Source of the DNA: Cucumis sativus
Lineage: Eukaryota; Streptophyta; Magnoliopsida; Cucurbitales; Cucurbitaceae
Reading direction: 5' to 3'
NCBI RefSeq assembly: GCF_000004075.3
Contig: NC_026657.2
Coordinates: 11,594,001 to 11,658,000 of the forward strand
Length of the DNA: 64,000 bases
In this document: positions 61,939 to 64,000 of the stretch, one piece after another
Numbering within the stretch: the stretch's first letter is position 1
How the letters are laid out: every line of letters begins with the position of its first letter
Translations under genes and position numbers: made by a program
The notes under the pieces: model-generated
Database searches by the model: none
Told to the model about the DNA's origin: nothing
What the model saw: only the letters and a program-made list of their open reading frames with translations

Positions 61939-63480
61939 TTAGTACGTAAGCTCATAAGCAGATGGCACATCGTGCAATGGGTGGCCTTTCCTGTTTCTTT
62001 CAATTATCCTCCGTGCAAGGGACACCTGCTTGCCGACCACGAAGATGAATGCTTTTCCTTTTCCTGTAGCACCTCTGGCAGTTCTCCCAACACGGCGGAC
62101 ATACTCGCTAGGATCACGAGGGAAGTCAAAGAGTATGACGTGATCCACATTTGGAAAATCAATTCCACGTGATGCCCTGTTAATAGTTTTGAAAAATATA
62201 TTTTTCTTAAAATATTGCTCATTCAACATCCTTCTATGAAAATTGAAGTCTTCTGACGTCTAATGTATTATCATAAAGCACATTTCCATCTGATTGACTG
62301 AATTGTGCATTTAGGTTTTAGCAACAAATGGCATGACTAAGTACCCTCTATGATAATAGAAAAAGATGGAAGGTTGTGCTAATTACAGTTGAGCTAAGCT
62401 CTGGTGCATAAATAAGTACTTATTCTTTTTGACAATTCCTCTGTCCAGGTTAAACAAGAACAAATGTTTCTTTGTAGGTCTTCGTCCTTACATGGAAATG
62501 GGAAACATGATTTCTTGAAGGAAGATGAAAAAAACTGGAACCATTGTGACGGGTCAGAAACTGAAGTGAAAATTAACAGAAATGCTACTAACATAGCCAA
62601 TAAGAAAATAAAATTACAAATTTTCGAGACTTTCAAGAGGTTTGGATTGTTCCCAAACCATTCCTAAAATCAGCGCCTTAAGCCGCTTTAACCTATTGTA
62701 ATGACAAACAAATTCCTTACCCAATTCTACTTTTTACACTAATAATATTTCTGACATGTTGAATTAAATGATAACTTTAATTCAATCTTATTAATTACTT
62801 GTTCATCTTAAACGGTTTCAACTAGAGTATTTCTTCCAAGAAAAGAATCTAGATTCTCAACCCAATATATAGTTTTTCCCATGTCCTTTTGTCTTTTTCC
62901 TGTGAGTTTACTCTTTCCTCTGTCTTTTGTCATCTTATCTGGCTCCAGAAATCGCACTTCTAGGTTCAATTGATTGGAGAAAGTTGCAGAATGATTCGGG
63001 TGCTGAATTGGAGACAAACTCCTAAGACTATTGTTATCAAATCACATGGCGTTGACAAAATTTCCTTATTATATATGTGATTCTGTTGGAAAGATGGGGA
63101 TTATTTGTTTCAGTATTGTCCTATTCTGGTTTCTCATGAAACATATAGTTTAGTCTTTACAGATCCCATAAGGTAAAACCATGTATTCGAACTACCAATG
63201 GAGGTTGTTTTTAATTTAAAGGCAATTAGTAGGAAAAAAGCTCTTAGCGATTGAGAGAATGTTTTGGCCATTTTGTACTATGTTGTGGAATAGTAAAAGT
63301 ACCTATCAGTGCAAACCAAGAACTTGGATACTTGGTTAGAATGAGAATTGGTAAATGCCTCCATATTTGCCAGCCGTGACTCTCTTGCTAGGGCAGCATG
63401 AAATGGAAAAACTTGCAAGCGGCTACCTTTTTTATCAAAACGCTGCAATGCATTTTCAACTTTTCTACATGTCTCAATCT
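61939..63480 (-). CDS. RH50: DEAD-box ATP-dependent RNA helicase, C-terminal exons (RH50-like; 5' part outside window)
   Basis: Two exons on the minus strand, 63480-63303 and 62176-61939, joined through a split Arg codon. They cover the end of the helicase C domain: [20 protein letters not shown] (motif IV-V region), [20 protein letters not shown] (motif V), [20 protein letters not shown] (motif VI arginines), then a short tail ending [20 protein letters not shown]...AYELTY. The tail resembles plant RH50 (Arabidopsis AT3G06980 from memory), a chloroplast rRNA-processing helicase. RH39 is a related alternative. Upstream exons, including the DEAD motif, are beyond 64000. The intervening intron is 1.1 kb. 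Confidence 0.82.
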
Positions 63481-64000
63481 GCAAAATTCAACGACCAAAC
63501 TAACATAAGAGTAAAAACTTTGGAAATTTTGGAATTTTTCTAATAGTTATTATGTTCCTTAGTCAAAAACAAAACAATATTGATTGAGAATGGACCTGAG
63601 AGTCTATTCAGCATTCTCAAATAACATGAAAAACTACATCCGCAAAGTAAAGTTACAAAAATAGAAATACGGCCAGTATCTTAGTGTTCTATTTAGCAAT
63701 TATTGTTTGACCTTACTTGAAATCTACTCATCAAATCAAATGCAGAAAAATACCGCCTAACCATCTTCAAAAGGTTGGAAGATCCCTATCCTTTTGAAGC
63801 TTACAAATCCCAAATTTCCCACAGAATTTTACGCATTACCAAAAACAAACCCATGTTGGTTTTAAGAATTAAGCATTCTCCAGAATCTTGTAGATTCCCA
63901 CTGAATTCTTAAGACCTTCCTGGGCACCCCAAACAATCTATTTGTCTCAACCGTTATTTTAAAATTCAAGTTTGCTCTTCTAGTTCCATTAGTTGCATTG
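63481..64000 (-). other. Helicase intron or further upstream sequence to the window edge
   Basis: Preceded by a good acceptor (TTTTGCAG at 63488-63481 on the minus strand). I found no further exon that fits the helicase frame before 64000. Confidence 0.5.

Noticed and set aside
1-64000. CRISPR arrays, bacterial operons, phage or organelle inserts
   Set aside because: No regularly spaced short palindromic repeats, no prokaryotic gene packing and no recognised plastid or mitochondrial genes. All real genes are intron-containing plant nuclear genes or small plant frames.

Overview
The window looks like nuclear DNA of a flowering plant. Genes are split by many GT-AG introns, the intergenic DNA is very AT-rich, and plant-specific families are present (CIPK kinase, CHUP1-type protein, chloroplast RSH with EF-hands, group LEA protein). 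Retroelement relics and microsatellites fill the gaps. A eudicot is well supported. A cucurbit (Cucumis-like) is my best guess, but it rests on overall impression rather than a diagnostic marker.

Layout, left to right. (1) 436-2816 (+): 3' half of a SMARCAL1/CHR18-type SNF2 helicase. (2) 4591-5798 (-): a soluble DGAT3-type acyltransferase with a C-terminal [2Fe-2S] thioredoxin-like domain. (3) 7725-11552 (-): a seven-exon CHUP1-like protein. (4) 15211-16563 (+): a membrane-anchored LEA protein. (5) 19450-22190 (+): a 12-exon CIPK1/CIPK17-type kinase. (6) 22712-26212 (-): a calcium-activated RelA/SpoT homologue (CRSH), convergent with the kinase. (7) 26989-32092 (+): the SNF5/BSH subunit of SWI/SNF, divergent from CRSH, with a deleted gypsy retrotransposon in intron 3. 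(8) 34687-35171 and 47897-48172 (-): two small plant proteins of unknown function separated by a 12.7 kb gene-poor stretch. (9) 51-55.5 kb: retroelement debris, including a duplicated LINE RNase H relic, and a U3 snoRNA gene at 53200-53410 with a recognisable plant RNA polymerase III promoter and terminator. (10) 55644-57216 and 58607-60345 (-): tandem peroxisomal DHNA-CoA thioesterase (DHNAT) genes. (11) 61939 to the right edge (-): C-terminal end of a DEAD-box RNA helicase, probably RH50-like.

The genes do not form one pathway. They form a conserved neighbourhood. From memory, the homologues of most of them sit in two Arabidopsis blocks, around AT1G48260-AT1G48330 and AT3G17470-AT3G17590. 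The window therefore looks like the un-fractionated ancestral order. No wholly new biological system was found. The items most worth checking are the U3 gene, the gag-to-integrase deletion element inside BSH, the duplicated LINE relic with its 7-bp minisatellite, the MITE-like dispersed family, and a few coding-like relics in introns. All exon structures come from reading splice sites and reading frames by eye, checked by phase continuity. Homologies are by recognition, without a database search.
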